Source of the DNA: Pontederia crassipes
Lineage: Eukaryota > Streptophyta > Magnoliopsida > Commelinales > Pontederiaceae
Assembly: GCA_030549335.1 (NCBI GenBank)
Contig: CM060196.1
Location: forward strand, 22,836,501 to 22,900,500
Length of the DNA stretch: 64,000 bases
Direction: 5' to 3'
Numbering within the stretch: position 1 is the stretch's first letter; every line of letters begins with the position of its first letter. The notes beneath the pieces were generated by a model. It searched no databases, was not told the origin of the DNA, and worked only from the letters and a program-made list of their open reading frames with translations. A program made the translations under genes and the position numbers. Shown piece by piece: positions 35,144 to 45,037 of this stretch.

Positions 35144-38100
35144 TGATGCATGACATTTTATACATATTTATTTTATATAATTCAGTCTATTTTTCATAAT
35201 TTTATTCTATCATATATAAAAATTTTCTCATTTAATTAAAACTTTCAAAGAATCAGTTTGTGCCTAATTTTTTATTTTTATTTCTGTAGTAGCCAACATG
35301 GTCTGCGTTATTCCAACACAGTATGTGTTGAGCAACACGACCCGCGTTGATTCAACACGGTCTGCATTTTCTAGCAACACAGCCCATGTTCCTTGCAACA
35401 TGATCCATGTTAGCCAACAATCATCATATCTTCAAAATCTAAGATATTGTGCGAAAATCACTCTAACAATATATAACATAATTCGTGTTATTAGTTTCGC
35501 TAGATTTCCTCAATCAAATAATTTTATTTTGATTAATGCGCCGTTAATGACACGATCTGCGTTGATTCTCAGAGGGTAGATGAATTTTTTATTATAAAAA
35601 GGGGTCCTTATCACCTCACTTAAACATTCAAGTCTAGAATTCAAAATCCATTGGCAGAAAAAAGAGAACTTCTGGTTGTCTACTCAGTGGAGATTCTTCT
35701 AGAGAAATTTAGATTTTTTTAAGAGATTATTTCTCCTTTTTTATCTTTTAATCTCTTATTTATCTCTCTACTACAATCTTGATAATTTATCTATCTATGT
35801 AATAGAGTTCTAATTAGGATCAATTTTATGTTGGACTTTGTTAGATCATTGAATAAGATTTGCTATTCTGAATTTTCTAAATATGTATGTTGGCTTTAAT
35901 GCTTTCTTCTGAGTATTCGATTTTAACTGGTTGGTATTATCAATATTTGACCTTTATCAGTTGATTGATCTTTCGATCAGCATTTCATATTCTATCTCTA
36001 TTTACTTAATTGAGATTTAAAGATTTGTAGATCATTAACTTACTCCGTTGAGGTGTTTTTTAAATATGATTGCATCACTAAAACATCTTATTAAAAGTTA
36101 GTTAGAGATTGATTCGGTTGATCTTTCTCTTTCTAATATTGTGATAAGATAGTTAGGTCGTCTCATTTGAGACCTTTATTTTTTGGCATCCTTTCCATCA
36201 GAAAATTCGAATTTGTTTTAGATCTTTTATTGAAAGATATTGTTACTCTCATCTTGTCTAAACATTTCTTATTTATTTATTTTGAGACTTTAGACTGGAT
36301 CAATTTTAATCTTCTTTATTTTATTTATTTTGAACTAAATATTATTTGTTTTCCTCATCTAATTAAATTAGGATAAAAGATAAGGATAGACTAGTCCTCG
36401 TGGGTTCGACACTCTTCTCACTCTTTATTACTTGATTCGACCTAGTGCTCTTGCTAGTATTTGCGCTACACAAAATTATCGCATCAAGTTTCTGGTGCCA
36501 TTGCTGGGGCCTTTTCTATCTTTTTCTTACTTGAATATTCTAATCGCCTCACTGTATTTTGCATCTGAAATGGGCCGCATCATTTTGACACGGTGTGTGC
36601 TTCTTTTATCATTTTTGTTTTCACTTGTAAAACGGACTATTTTCGGAAGACGACTCATGTCCACGCTTCTGAAATGGTTCGTGTGGTCCATACACAGTCT
36701 GTGTTTTTTCCCTTATATGTTGCTTTTGGGCTGCGCTAAAATTAATACGGTCCACATTTATAGTATACGACCCGTGTAGTTATCTCGTGCTTTCTTGGAT
36801 ACGGTCCGTGTTCCTTTATACACAGCCATCTGCGATTTTTTTGGGGGGCGACAAGTGTCGACTTTTCTAAAAAATCACTCCATGTTTGTCCAAAATTATA
36901 ACGCCCGAGAAATCTAAAACAAAAAAGAAAAGAGAATAAAAGGGGAAAGATAAATTTGAGTCGGAAAAAGAAATAAAAGGGGAAAAGATAGATTCAAATC
37001 TCAGGAAAATAAAATCTGATATCAAAGTCCCATGAGTCTCAAACTCCTTGTGTATATATATATATATATGTGTGTGTGTAATTAAAACCAATAAATCAGC
37101 CCTTTTTTTCCTGAGAATCCGCCCAAAGTTTTTCCTCAAGACCGTGCACCCTTTGTTCTTCTCGTCCTTGACGGCTGCCCCCATACAGGGGACTCGCCGG
37201 AGGGAGCAGACGTCGCCGAGCGGATGGAGGAAGGAGAGGAAGAGGAAGAAGAAGACTGTAGGATTAGTTTCTCGGACAAAAACTAAAATGTATGGAATTA
37301 GGATAGATTCATGATAGAATCCTGATTTTAGATTTGAAGCATGTTCTAGTTAGTCCTTAGTTGTAGTATGATGTTTCAGCCATCGCCAAAAAAGACGAAC
37401 AGAACATGTACTACACATTTGTACAGTTTCTGCGTAAGACGAACTTGGCCTGGGCAGGTCCTCCGTCGGACCGAATTCGTGGGAACCTAGCCCAGATCCG
37501 CCATTGTTGTGCTCTCCGAGCTCTATAACCATATGAACCTGACTCGGGTTCAAGACGATCCAGACCGAGTTCCACGCATGACGAATAGTCGGGCGCAACG
37601 GTCGCTGACTAGAAGAAGACCCAACCCGGCCCGGGTGTAACCCGAACCCTGCTCGGGTTTTCTCTGATTTTTCTGAGAACAATGTTAGAAGAACTAGGCT
37701 CGGGTTCCACCTGACTCGGCCCGGGTTATGATCAGATTAGGTTGATCTTTATGATCTTTTGATCCCCAATTTATGTGATTAATTCTAATCTTAATGATTA
37801 TGATGATTATGACATTTACGTCCTTGATTTACTCTCCATGATCCTATTCTGTACTTTTGATTATGTCTTAATAAAGATTAATTAAAAGTTGTAAGATAAA
37901 AGACGAAAATCGTTAAATGGAGAGCTCTTTTTATATGACGACTAGGTTATAGGCTGATTTCGATTAGTTATGGACTGACTACGGTCAGTTATGGACTGAC
38001 TCTGTCAGTTATGATGATGATAATGGACGGGTTGAGACAGGCCTTCCTGTAGGTTGAAATATACCCCAAATAAGTCAAAGATGAGTAATAAGATGATGGA

Positions 38101-39395
38101 GAAGATGAATACATATGGATAATGAATTATTCTTATCATGATCGACTTTTGCCACCTTTTTATGATGATTTAATTATGATCTCTTATTCATATGTCACTT
38201 TTTATGTTTTCATTACTTTTATGATGATCATGATTTATTTCATTTATACGATGATTATGTCCATCTTGATTCTTGTCTAGTATCATGATATTATGATGAT
38301 ATTTATCTTACTTCCATACTAAATTGTAAAACTCATAAGGAGGTTCTCCCCTACATGTTCTTAAATGCATGCTAAGGTCAGGATGATGAATGTGGTCAAC
38401 AGTGACAGATCGAGCTCGTAGGTGGCTGGACATGAGTATTGAGTCATATTTTCCTTTTTCCGCACTTAGCTGATGTACTAATTTCCTTTGGACTCATATG
38501 AAGTTCTTTATTAGTCTTCCGCATTATAAGATGTCATACTCTTTTTAGTATTATTTAATGATGATTAGACTTTCGCTTTATATGATGTGAGTTGACCGAT
38601 CAAAGTCTCATTTTTTATCAATATTATATACACATAAGGATGACTCGTAGCGTCCTCCAAACGTATTCTGCCATGTGGCGGGGTGTGATTTGGGGGCGTT
38701 ACAAAAATAGTCTGTGTTCATTAGTATACGGCTCGTGTTCCGCCTTCTCTTTTCAACCTACTCACATAGACAGTGATTTGGGAAACGACATGTGTCGACT
38801 TTCCTAAAACGCTTTGTATTTGTTCAGAACGATCTGCATTCACTTTTCCCTATCCATTTTTTTTTTGCTCTCTATTGTTCAAGTTGCTCTCTCGAATCAT
38901 TGAGCAACCTTTTTTTTAAGGATCCACTTCTTTTTTATCTTGGTATAGAAAAAAATTGTTCAATTTTGAATGATGAAAAAGAACAAAACTCATAAACAAT
39001 CCATGTCATATAGAAATATCAACAAAATAATTATCGAAGAAGAAACACAACTTGGAGACCCTTCAATATATGAAATTATCCAAGTTGGTGTTAATCTGCC
39101 TAACACAAGTTACAACAAGGAGGCTCAACAATTTTCATCAAAAGATATTTCAATTGATCCATTATCCTTGCTTACACATATGACATGCATATTGGTAAAC
39201 AAATTTTCTATGCAGGAAGAGTACATTCAAAATATAGAGAATAATATTACTCAACTGACACAACACCACACAAAGATAAATGTTGCCATCAATTCATCAA
39301 CTGAGTCAAGAACCAAATTAGAGGACATGTTTAAGCAATTCATATATGCAATTGATAAGAGATTATTATCGTCACAAAATATGACAGATTTTTTA
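35144..39395 (+). mobile_element. Athila/Tat-like Ty3/Gypsy element, 5' part
   Basis: An LTR at 35144-36486 begins TGATGCATGACATTTTATAC and ends CGCATCA. It is followed at once by TTTCTGGTGCCATTGCTGGG, the tRNA-Asp-type primer-binding site used by Athila/Tat lineages. The LTR edges match the solo LTR at 55748-57314 (opposite orientation). Internal sequence continues to about 39395, interrupted by a solo LTR at 36897-38703. No 3' LTR is present, so the element is broken. Confidence 0.65.
36897..38703 (+). mobile_element. Solo LTR, Del-like, nested in the Athila/Tat-like element
   Basis: Begins with an AACGCCCGAG edge and ends GGGGGCGTTACA, the same edges as Del-type LTRs. It is flanked by AAAAT at 36892-36896 and 38704-38708, a 5-bp target duplication. 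It carries a TG/TA microsatellite (37050-37080) and a cluster of ACCCGGGTT-like words (37440-37735). It formed by recombination between two LTRs after insertion. Confidence 0.82.
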
Positions 39396-39398
39396 TAG
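38970..39398 (+). other. Open stretch in internal region of the Athila/Tat-like element
   Basis: A 142-residue open frame, hydrophilic and rich in I, N, Q, S and T, with no recognised domain. Its position downstream of the primer-binding site suggests it comes from the element's internal coding or leader region. Treated as fossil sequence. Confidence 0.3.
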
Positions 39399-39550
39399 AC
39401 GATCTTGTGACAAATATTATCATCACATATCGGTCACTAAAATATCAAATTCGTATATGTCACAATTTTTTCACAAATCTATTTAATATTGTGATAGAAT
39501 TATTTCATCACAAAAATTTCATCATAAAAGATATGTTTTCTTGTAGCGTG
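39396..39550. mobile_element. Possible CACTA-type terminus
   Basis: Ends TTTTCTTGTAGCGTG and is preceded by repeated TCATCACAAA/TGTCACAA words, like subterminal repeats of CACTA elements. The final bases differ from the usual TAGTG, so the call is weak. Confidence 0.3.
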
Positions 39551-39672
39551 TGTTGGCATGATCGACAAATTGGTGCACGGCAAAGTGCACCTTATGCCTC
39601 TTCGAGCAATGCATAAGTAAAAGAAAAAAAATCAAGTCATAAAATTGGATCGCACCTTACGGACGACCTCAT

Positions 39673-40395
39673 GATCACATGTTCAGAGTTCAATGTGCTC
39701 ATCAGCGCCTGACCCGGAGATGTGGATCATCCAAGGCACATTAGAACGTCAAAGCACGCTAGCCGTATAATTGAATCAATCTACATCTCGAAGCTTTACA
39801 TTTTGTGTGAAATTATTTTTATTGCATCAGGTGAAGAGCCCGACGTATTTATAAGCTATCAGTGTTATTGATCATATATCTTTTATTATTTTACTTTCAA
39901 TAGACTAAGGCTCTGTTTGGCAATACAAAAATTAGCGTTTCAATAGTGTTCAGTGGTTCAAACGCTAATTTTTTTGTTTGGAAGATGACAAAAATAAATA
40001 GTGTTTAGCGTTTCATACGAAAATATTGAAAAGCTACTTCTATTGGCATTTAGCGATTAGATGTTAGCATTTAGCGATCACATGTTCAGAGTGTGCATCT
40101 CGAAGCTTTACATTTTGTGTGAAATTATTTTTATTGCATCAAGTGAAGAGTCCGACGTATTTATAAGCTATTAGTGTTATTGATCATATATCTTTTATTA
40201 TTTTACTTTCAATAGACTAAGGCTCTGTTTGGCAACACAAAAATTAGCGTTTCAAATAGCGTTTAGCAGTTCAAACGCTAATCTTTTTGTTTGAAAAATG
40301 ATAAAAATAAATAGCATTTAGCGTTTCATACGAAAATATTGAAAAGCTACTTCTATTAGCATTTAGCGATTAGAGGTTAGTATTTCATAAATTTT
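39673..40395. repeat. 312-bp tandem duplication
   Basis: CTCGAAGCTTTACATTTTG at 39787 recurs at 40099, and GGCTCTGTTTGGC at 39909 recurs at 40221, both with a 312-bp offset. Nearly all sequence between matches. GATCACATGTTCAGAGT at about 39676 recurs just before the second copy, so the duplicated block probably began there and one copy lost about 90 bp. Confidence 0.88.
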
Positions 40396-40912
40396 TCCAA
40401 TTTTACCCTTGTTCGAATATAATATTTTTTCTAACTTATCTTATTATTTTCTCATTTTTATTTTATAATTATTTAAGTATATTTCTCTTCATATTCATGT
40501 TTAATTAATTATAAATAATTTATATGTTAACAATGAATAAAAGATAATTTCACAATTAATATTTTCATATCATCGGTGCATTATATAAAATTTATTGTCA
40601 ATATAAACTCTACATATTTTAACAAAAAAAATTAGTTATAAAATTCTATTTTATTTAATTAAGGTATAAATATTTAATTATTATATTTATAATAAAATGT
40701 ATATAGTGCTTAAATTAAATAATTTGTCATATGCCTAATTATGTCATTTTATATTCATCGGCTAATTCTACCGCTAAATTTATCAAACACTTATTTGTTA
40801 TAAGCTCTAATCGCTAATCATCATCTGCTATCCATTATTCACTAATTAATCTACTATCCGTTAGTTGAACCGTTATCTGCTTATCAAACCGTTAGTAACG
40901 CCAAACAGATCC
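40221..40912. mobile_element. MITE with GGCTCTGTTTGGC ends
   Basis: The left end GGCTCTGTTTGGC and right end GCCAAACAGATCC (40900-40912) are inverted repeats. AGCGTTT/AGCGATTAG words lie inside the left end and TAATCG/CTAAT words inside the right. About 690 bp, no coding. A left-end fragment at 39909 is part of the tandem duplication. The type is hAT- or Harbinger-like. Confidence 0.72.
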
Positions 40913-41300
40913 AAAGTGCCTCTAGATCCGATAACCTTTAGATAAATCTACAATACATATATAGGTACAAATAATGACATCCCTTAATATTTTTTTAAAA
41001 TCTTTATTAACTAAATAACTACTTTTTAAACATATATATGATACTAATCACACGGTCAAGTGTACACATATTATACGTTATTATATAGATAGCAATACAA
41101 TATACGTATGTATGCATTAATTTGACATGTATGTATGTACGTACGTACTTACGTTATAAACTTATAATATGCTGGACGTTATGAGATGAATATATAATCC
41201 ATTGTTAGTCCGGGTTTAATATTCTACCTAGCTTCTCTTGTTTTCTCGAAGTTTTTTATTTTTTATTTTTTTGTTAAACTTTGGTGTTATCTAATTAAAA
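40913..41300. other. Intergenic sequence upstream of Ole e 1 gene B
   Basis: AT-rich, with a short ATGTATGTACGTACGTAC tract near 41130-41152. Nothing else recognised. Confidence 0.4.
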
Positions 41301-41501
41301 TGGCATGCACGTCCTTCAAACATGTCTGGGAGTATAATTGTACTTGTCTCCACGTTTTTTATCGATCGATCTCCTTCCTCCTCGTCTTCCTTCCTGCATA
41401 TATATGTGCGAGTCGAGGAAACTCATCACATCTATATCTTGCCACAGAAAGCAAAAGACAGGGATCGACCGTAGGTTAATTGCCACAGAACAGACACAAA
41501 A
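41301..41501 (+). promoter_or_regulatory. Promoter and 5' leader of Ole e 1 gene B
   Basis: TGGCATGCACGT at 41301-41312 is identical to the block before gene A. It is followed by AAACATGTCT and TCTCCACGTTTTT (about 41347-41359), then a TATA box GCATATATATG (41396-41406) about 95 bp before the start codon. Confidence 0.65.
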
Positions 41502-42086
41502 ATGGCGAGGGTCCCTTTCACGTTGGCCCTGGTAGCTGCTGCTTCCGCTGCCTTCTTCTTGATGGCTTCTCCCGGCGTCGGAGCCTGGAACCAGTACGAG
41601 GACGTCAAGGTCATCCACGTCGGCGGGAAGGTAAAGTGCCAAGATTGCAGCAAAGGCTGGAAGGACTGGTCCGACGGCAAACCCATCAAAGGTACATATC
41701 CATGTACATTATATGTTCACAAAGGAGCTGTAAATGCTACGTCCTTATATCTCTATATGTTCGTAGGAGCGAGGGTGGCGGTGACATGCATGGACCGGCG
41801 GCGGAGGGTGACGTACCACGCGAGCGACGAGACGGACGCGCAGGGGGAGTTCGACCTGCCGGTGAGGAGGTACAGCGGCTACGGTGGCAAGGAGATCCAC
41901 CCGCGCGACTGCCTCGTGCGCCTGGTGTCGTCGCCGGATCCTGCGTGCGGTGTCAAGACCAACTTCGGCGGCGGCAAGGCGGGGGTGCGGCCGTACCGCC
42001 CCACCGTCATGCTCCCCGGCGTCGTCAAGTACGCCGTCGGCCCATTCTTCTTCACCACCCCTATGTGCGAGGACCCCGAAGCTTAA
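41502..42086 (+). CDS. Pollen Ole e 1/extensin-family secreted protein B
   Basis: Two exons, 41502-41691 and 41767-42086, separated by a 75-bp GT-AG intron in phase 1 at the same Gly codon as in gene A, give 169 residues. A signal peptide covers about residues 1-27. GGKVKCQDCSKGW at 41-53 and GARVAVTC at 64-71 match gene A almost word for word. Six cysteines lie at 46, 49, 71, 112, 124 and 164, followed by the shared GPFFFTTPMC ending. EFDLPVRRY at 91-99 is the family's conserved middle strand. The intron length is a multiple of three and has no stop, so an unspliced message would still be open and add 25 residues. Gene A, 19 kb upstream on the same strand, is the paralog, so this is a dispersed tandem pair. 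The role in the cell wall is inferred from the family only. Confidence 0.93.
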   Translation: MARVPFTLALVAAASAAFFLMASPGVGAWNQYEDVKVIHVGGKVKCQDCSKGWKDWSDGKPIKGTYPCTLYVHKGAVNATSLYLYMFVGARVAVTCMDRRRRVTYHASDETDAQGEFDLPVRRYSGYGGKEIHPRDCLVRLVSSPDPACGVKTNFGGGKAGVRPYRPTVMLPGVVKYAVGPFFFTTPMCEDPEA

Positions 42087-42409
42087 CGATTTGTTAGCTC
42101 GTTCGATCTCTTGTCATTTAAGAACCAAACAAACAAGAGGCGTGCATGCGTTGCAGGATGCAGCTTGTAGTTTTTATATAGATTCAGTGTCTATGCATGC
42201 TTTTACGTATGATGTCCATGTTGTCTTTGTATTTCTTTTTGTCACTTTTTCTTTGATGCAAGCTGCAGGAGTGTAAATTTTTCATGTCTATTGCGAACTT
42301 ATTTTTGATGTGAAAAATATGGCATGCATTAATTGGTGAAAGCTGCATATCCCGATTTTAAATTAGGATGAGATTAGTCTCTCCAAGAAGATGTTATACA
42401 ATTGAGTTT
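42087..42409 (+). other. Probable 3' UTR and intergenic sequence
   Basis: T-rich sequence after the stop of gene B. The transcript end cannot be fixed. No other gene is seen before the CACTA terminus at 42410. Confidence 0.4.
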
Positions 42410-44417
42410 CACTGCAAGAAAAATCACGTTCCCACAGGAGAAATTCCTTCTAAGCTACTGACCAAATTTTCGACGGACCAAAATATCCGTGGTAATTATG
42501 GACGGAATAATTTTCGATGGTCGCCGTCTAAACTTACGACGGTTTACTAACTGTCGAAAATTTAGAGGGATGAAGGCCCGTCAAAACTTTAGATGTTCGT
42601 AACCGTCGAAATAAGGTGAATGAGCGCAAGTAGTTTTCCATGACATTTTCGACGGTTCAGACTGTCCAAAGTTTCAACGATTTTATACCCATCGATATTT
42701 TTTATAGTTACAATCGTCGGTAATATTATATTTCAAATGATGATTAATATATTTATATTATAGCTGATGTTGAATGTATACATTATTATAATAAATTGAC
42801 GATAAATGTACTTAAAAATTGGTAAATTTATATAATTCTCAAACACGATAGATTCATCCGTATAAATGAGTTCACTAATCCCTTAAGTTAATGTTCTAAT
42901 ATCATAATTAACCATAAAGCCATCCATTTATATAGCATATATAAGTCAACTGTTATGTCATATATATGAATTCTTTCATATATAAATTTTTATACCACGA
43001 TATATCTTTTCTTACTTTTCAATTACACGACGAAGTGTCATCAAAGATTATCGGCATACATAAAAGTTGAAGTAAATAATTATTTCAACGATATATCTTG
43101 ATATTATAATAAATTGAGTTAATTTTATATTTTAGTAATTTCACTTCCGATGGTTCTAATCGTCAAAATATTGAATAATATATATTATACCTATTAAATT
43201 AATAAAGAATGGGTGTTCTCGATTAGGACTTTTGCAACTTTCGAGGGTTAAGATAAACGTCAAAATGTCCGAATTTAAATTAATATTTTATAGTATTGAT
43301 TTAAGTTCCAAGGATTCTCATCGTCGGAATGTTAGATAATGTATATTGTATATGTCGACAATATACCTATTAATATAAATATTTCTTATGTTATGATGGT
43401 TTAAGTCGTCGAAACTTTCGAGGGTTCAGAGATCCGTTGAAACTTTCATCGGTTCAAATCGTCGGAATTTGAATTGATATTATATATTATTTATTTATGT
43501 TCTGGCATTTTTTACCGTTGGTACATTAGATAATATATATTATATATCTAACAGTAACATACCTATTAATATAATTATTTTTTATGTTTCGACGATTCGA
43601 GCCATCAAAACTTTCGACGGTTTAGAGAACCATCGAAACTTTCAGCGATTCGAACCGTCAGAATTTGAATTGATATTTTCTATTAATTATTTACGTTTTG
43701 ACGATTCTAATCGTCGAAACGTAAGATATACTATATTATATATGTAATGGTAATATACCTGAAGAATATAATTATTTTTTACTTTTCGAAGGTTTGAACC
43801 GTCGAAAGTTCTAGTGGTTCAAATCGTCAGAATTTAAATTGATATTTTATATTAATTATTTAGATACGTAAGATATACTATATTATATCTGTAACAATTA
43901 GATAGCTATTATTATAATATTTTTTAAAGGGTTTCTAGTTAATGCTGTCGAAACTTTCGACGGCACTTTGAACTGTCAAAACTTTTAGCGATCATAACTG
44001 TCAGAATTTCAAGAATTATTTTATATTATTTATTCAGCTTTCGACGGTTATAACTATCAAAAATTGACAAACTCTCCTCTATAATTAGATGACCCTTTCG
44101 TTTCGTCTTCTGTTTCTTCTTCCCCTGCAAAAATCCTGGTCCGGCCACCCACGTTCGCCGTCGCCTGTTCCATCATCTGACCGTTGTTGCCGCTCCGATC
44201 CTGCCCGTCGCTGCAATCGCATCACTGTGCCACCGCCTTCTGCAAAAAGCACATCACCAGTCACCTCGTCTGTCGTCGCCTGATCTGTCAGTCCGACGCT
44301 GCAGGGTCTCCGCTTCGCCGCAACTGCACTGCTCCGCTGTTGCCCCATCGCTGCAACTATTCTGTTCCATGATCAGCCGTCGATCGTAGGTACGTTCGAC
44401 CACTCCCTTTTGCCCGC
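42410..44417. mobile_element. CACTA-type element with CGACGGTT subterminal repeats
   Basis: Starts CACTGCAAGAAAAATCAC. From 42465 to about 44060 it carries some twenty words of the type TTCGACGGTT and AACCGTCGAAA in both orientations, spread through AT-rich sequence. This resembles the 19007-20222 element. A GC-rich part (44100-44400) follows. A right terminus was not found, so the end given is where an LTR begins. Confidence 0.5.
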
Positions 44418-45037
44418 TGATGCACGAAAAATCATGCATTAATTTAGGTCATTTAATTTATATTTTTTAAGTCTTCTATGTGCAAAGAGGAGATAATTGA
44501 TTTATTTTTAGATAATTTCTTTAAGATTTGATTTCTCTAAAGTTTGGATAATCTTGTTGTAGGAAATCAAAAGTACGAAAAACAACCAAAAATAGCCAAG
44601 TGTACAATAGCAAAAGCTTCGGTCACGGCCGTGCTCATGATTGTCATGGCCGTTTCTATTGCGGACAAGGAAAATTGCCACGATCGTGCCATAATATGTT
44701 GTGAAAAATTATTCTGTCATGGCCATCGCTCTATCACGGTCGTGCCACACTTGGTCACGATCATGACAGCAGTGGTTGGATGTGTTTAAAGCAAATTTTA
44801 TACACTTTTTGAATAAAATTTTGGTTTTTTCCTTGGAGGATGAGAAAAACTATAAAAGGAGGTAAAACAGGACTTGGAAAAGGACCCTGGAGCATAGTTT
44901 TGGAGCCTACAAAGAGGAGAAGAGCGAGAACAATAACGAAGTTCTGCCGAAACTCGTGATAGCACGTACACAGTGGCTGCCAGAGTTATTTATTTTCTTT
45001 TCTCAATCTTTTCTATTAGATTTGATGTCGTTATTCA
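44418..45037 (+). mobile_element. LTR fragment, Athila/Tat-like, cut by a CACTA element
   Basis: Begins TGATGCACGAAAAATCATGC, the start type of the LTRs at 35144 and (in complement) 57314. It has CACGGCCGTG-type words at 44615-44770 and a TATA-like ACTATAAAAGG near 44849. It stops where a CACTA terminus starts. No partner LTR is recognised. A broken fossil. Confidence 0.5.
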
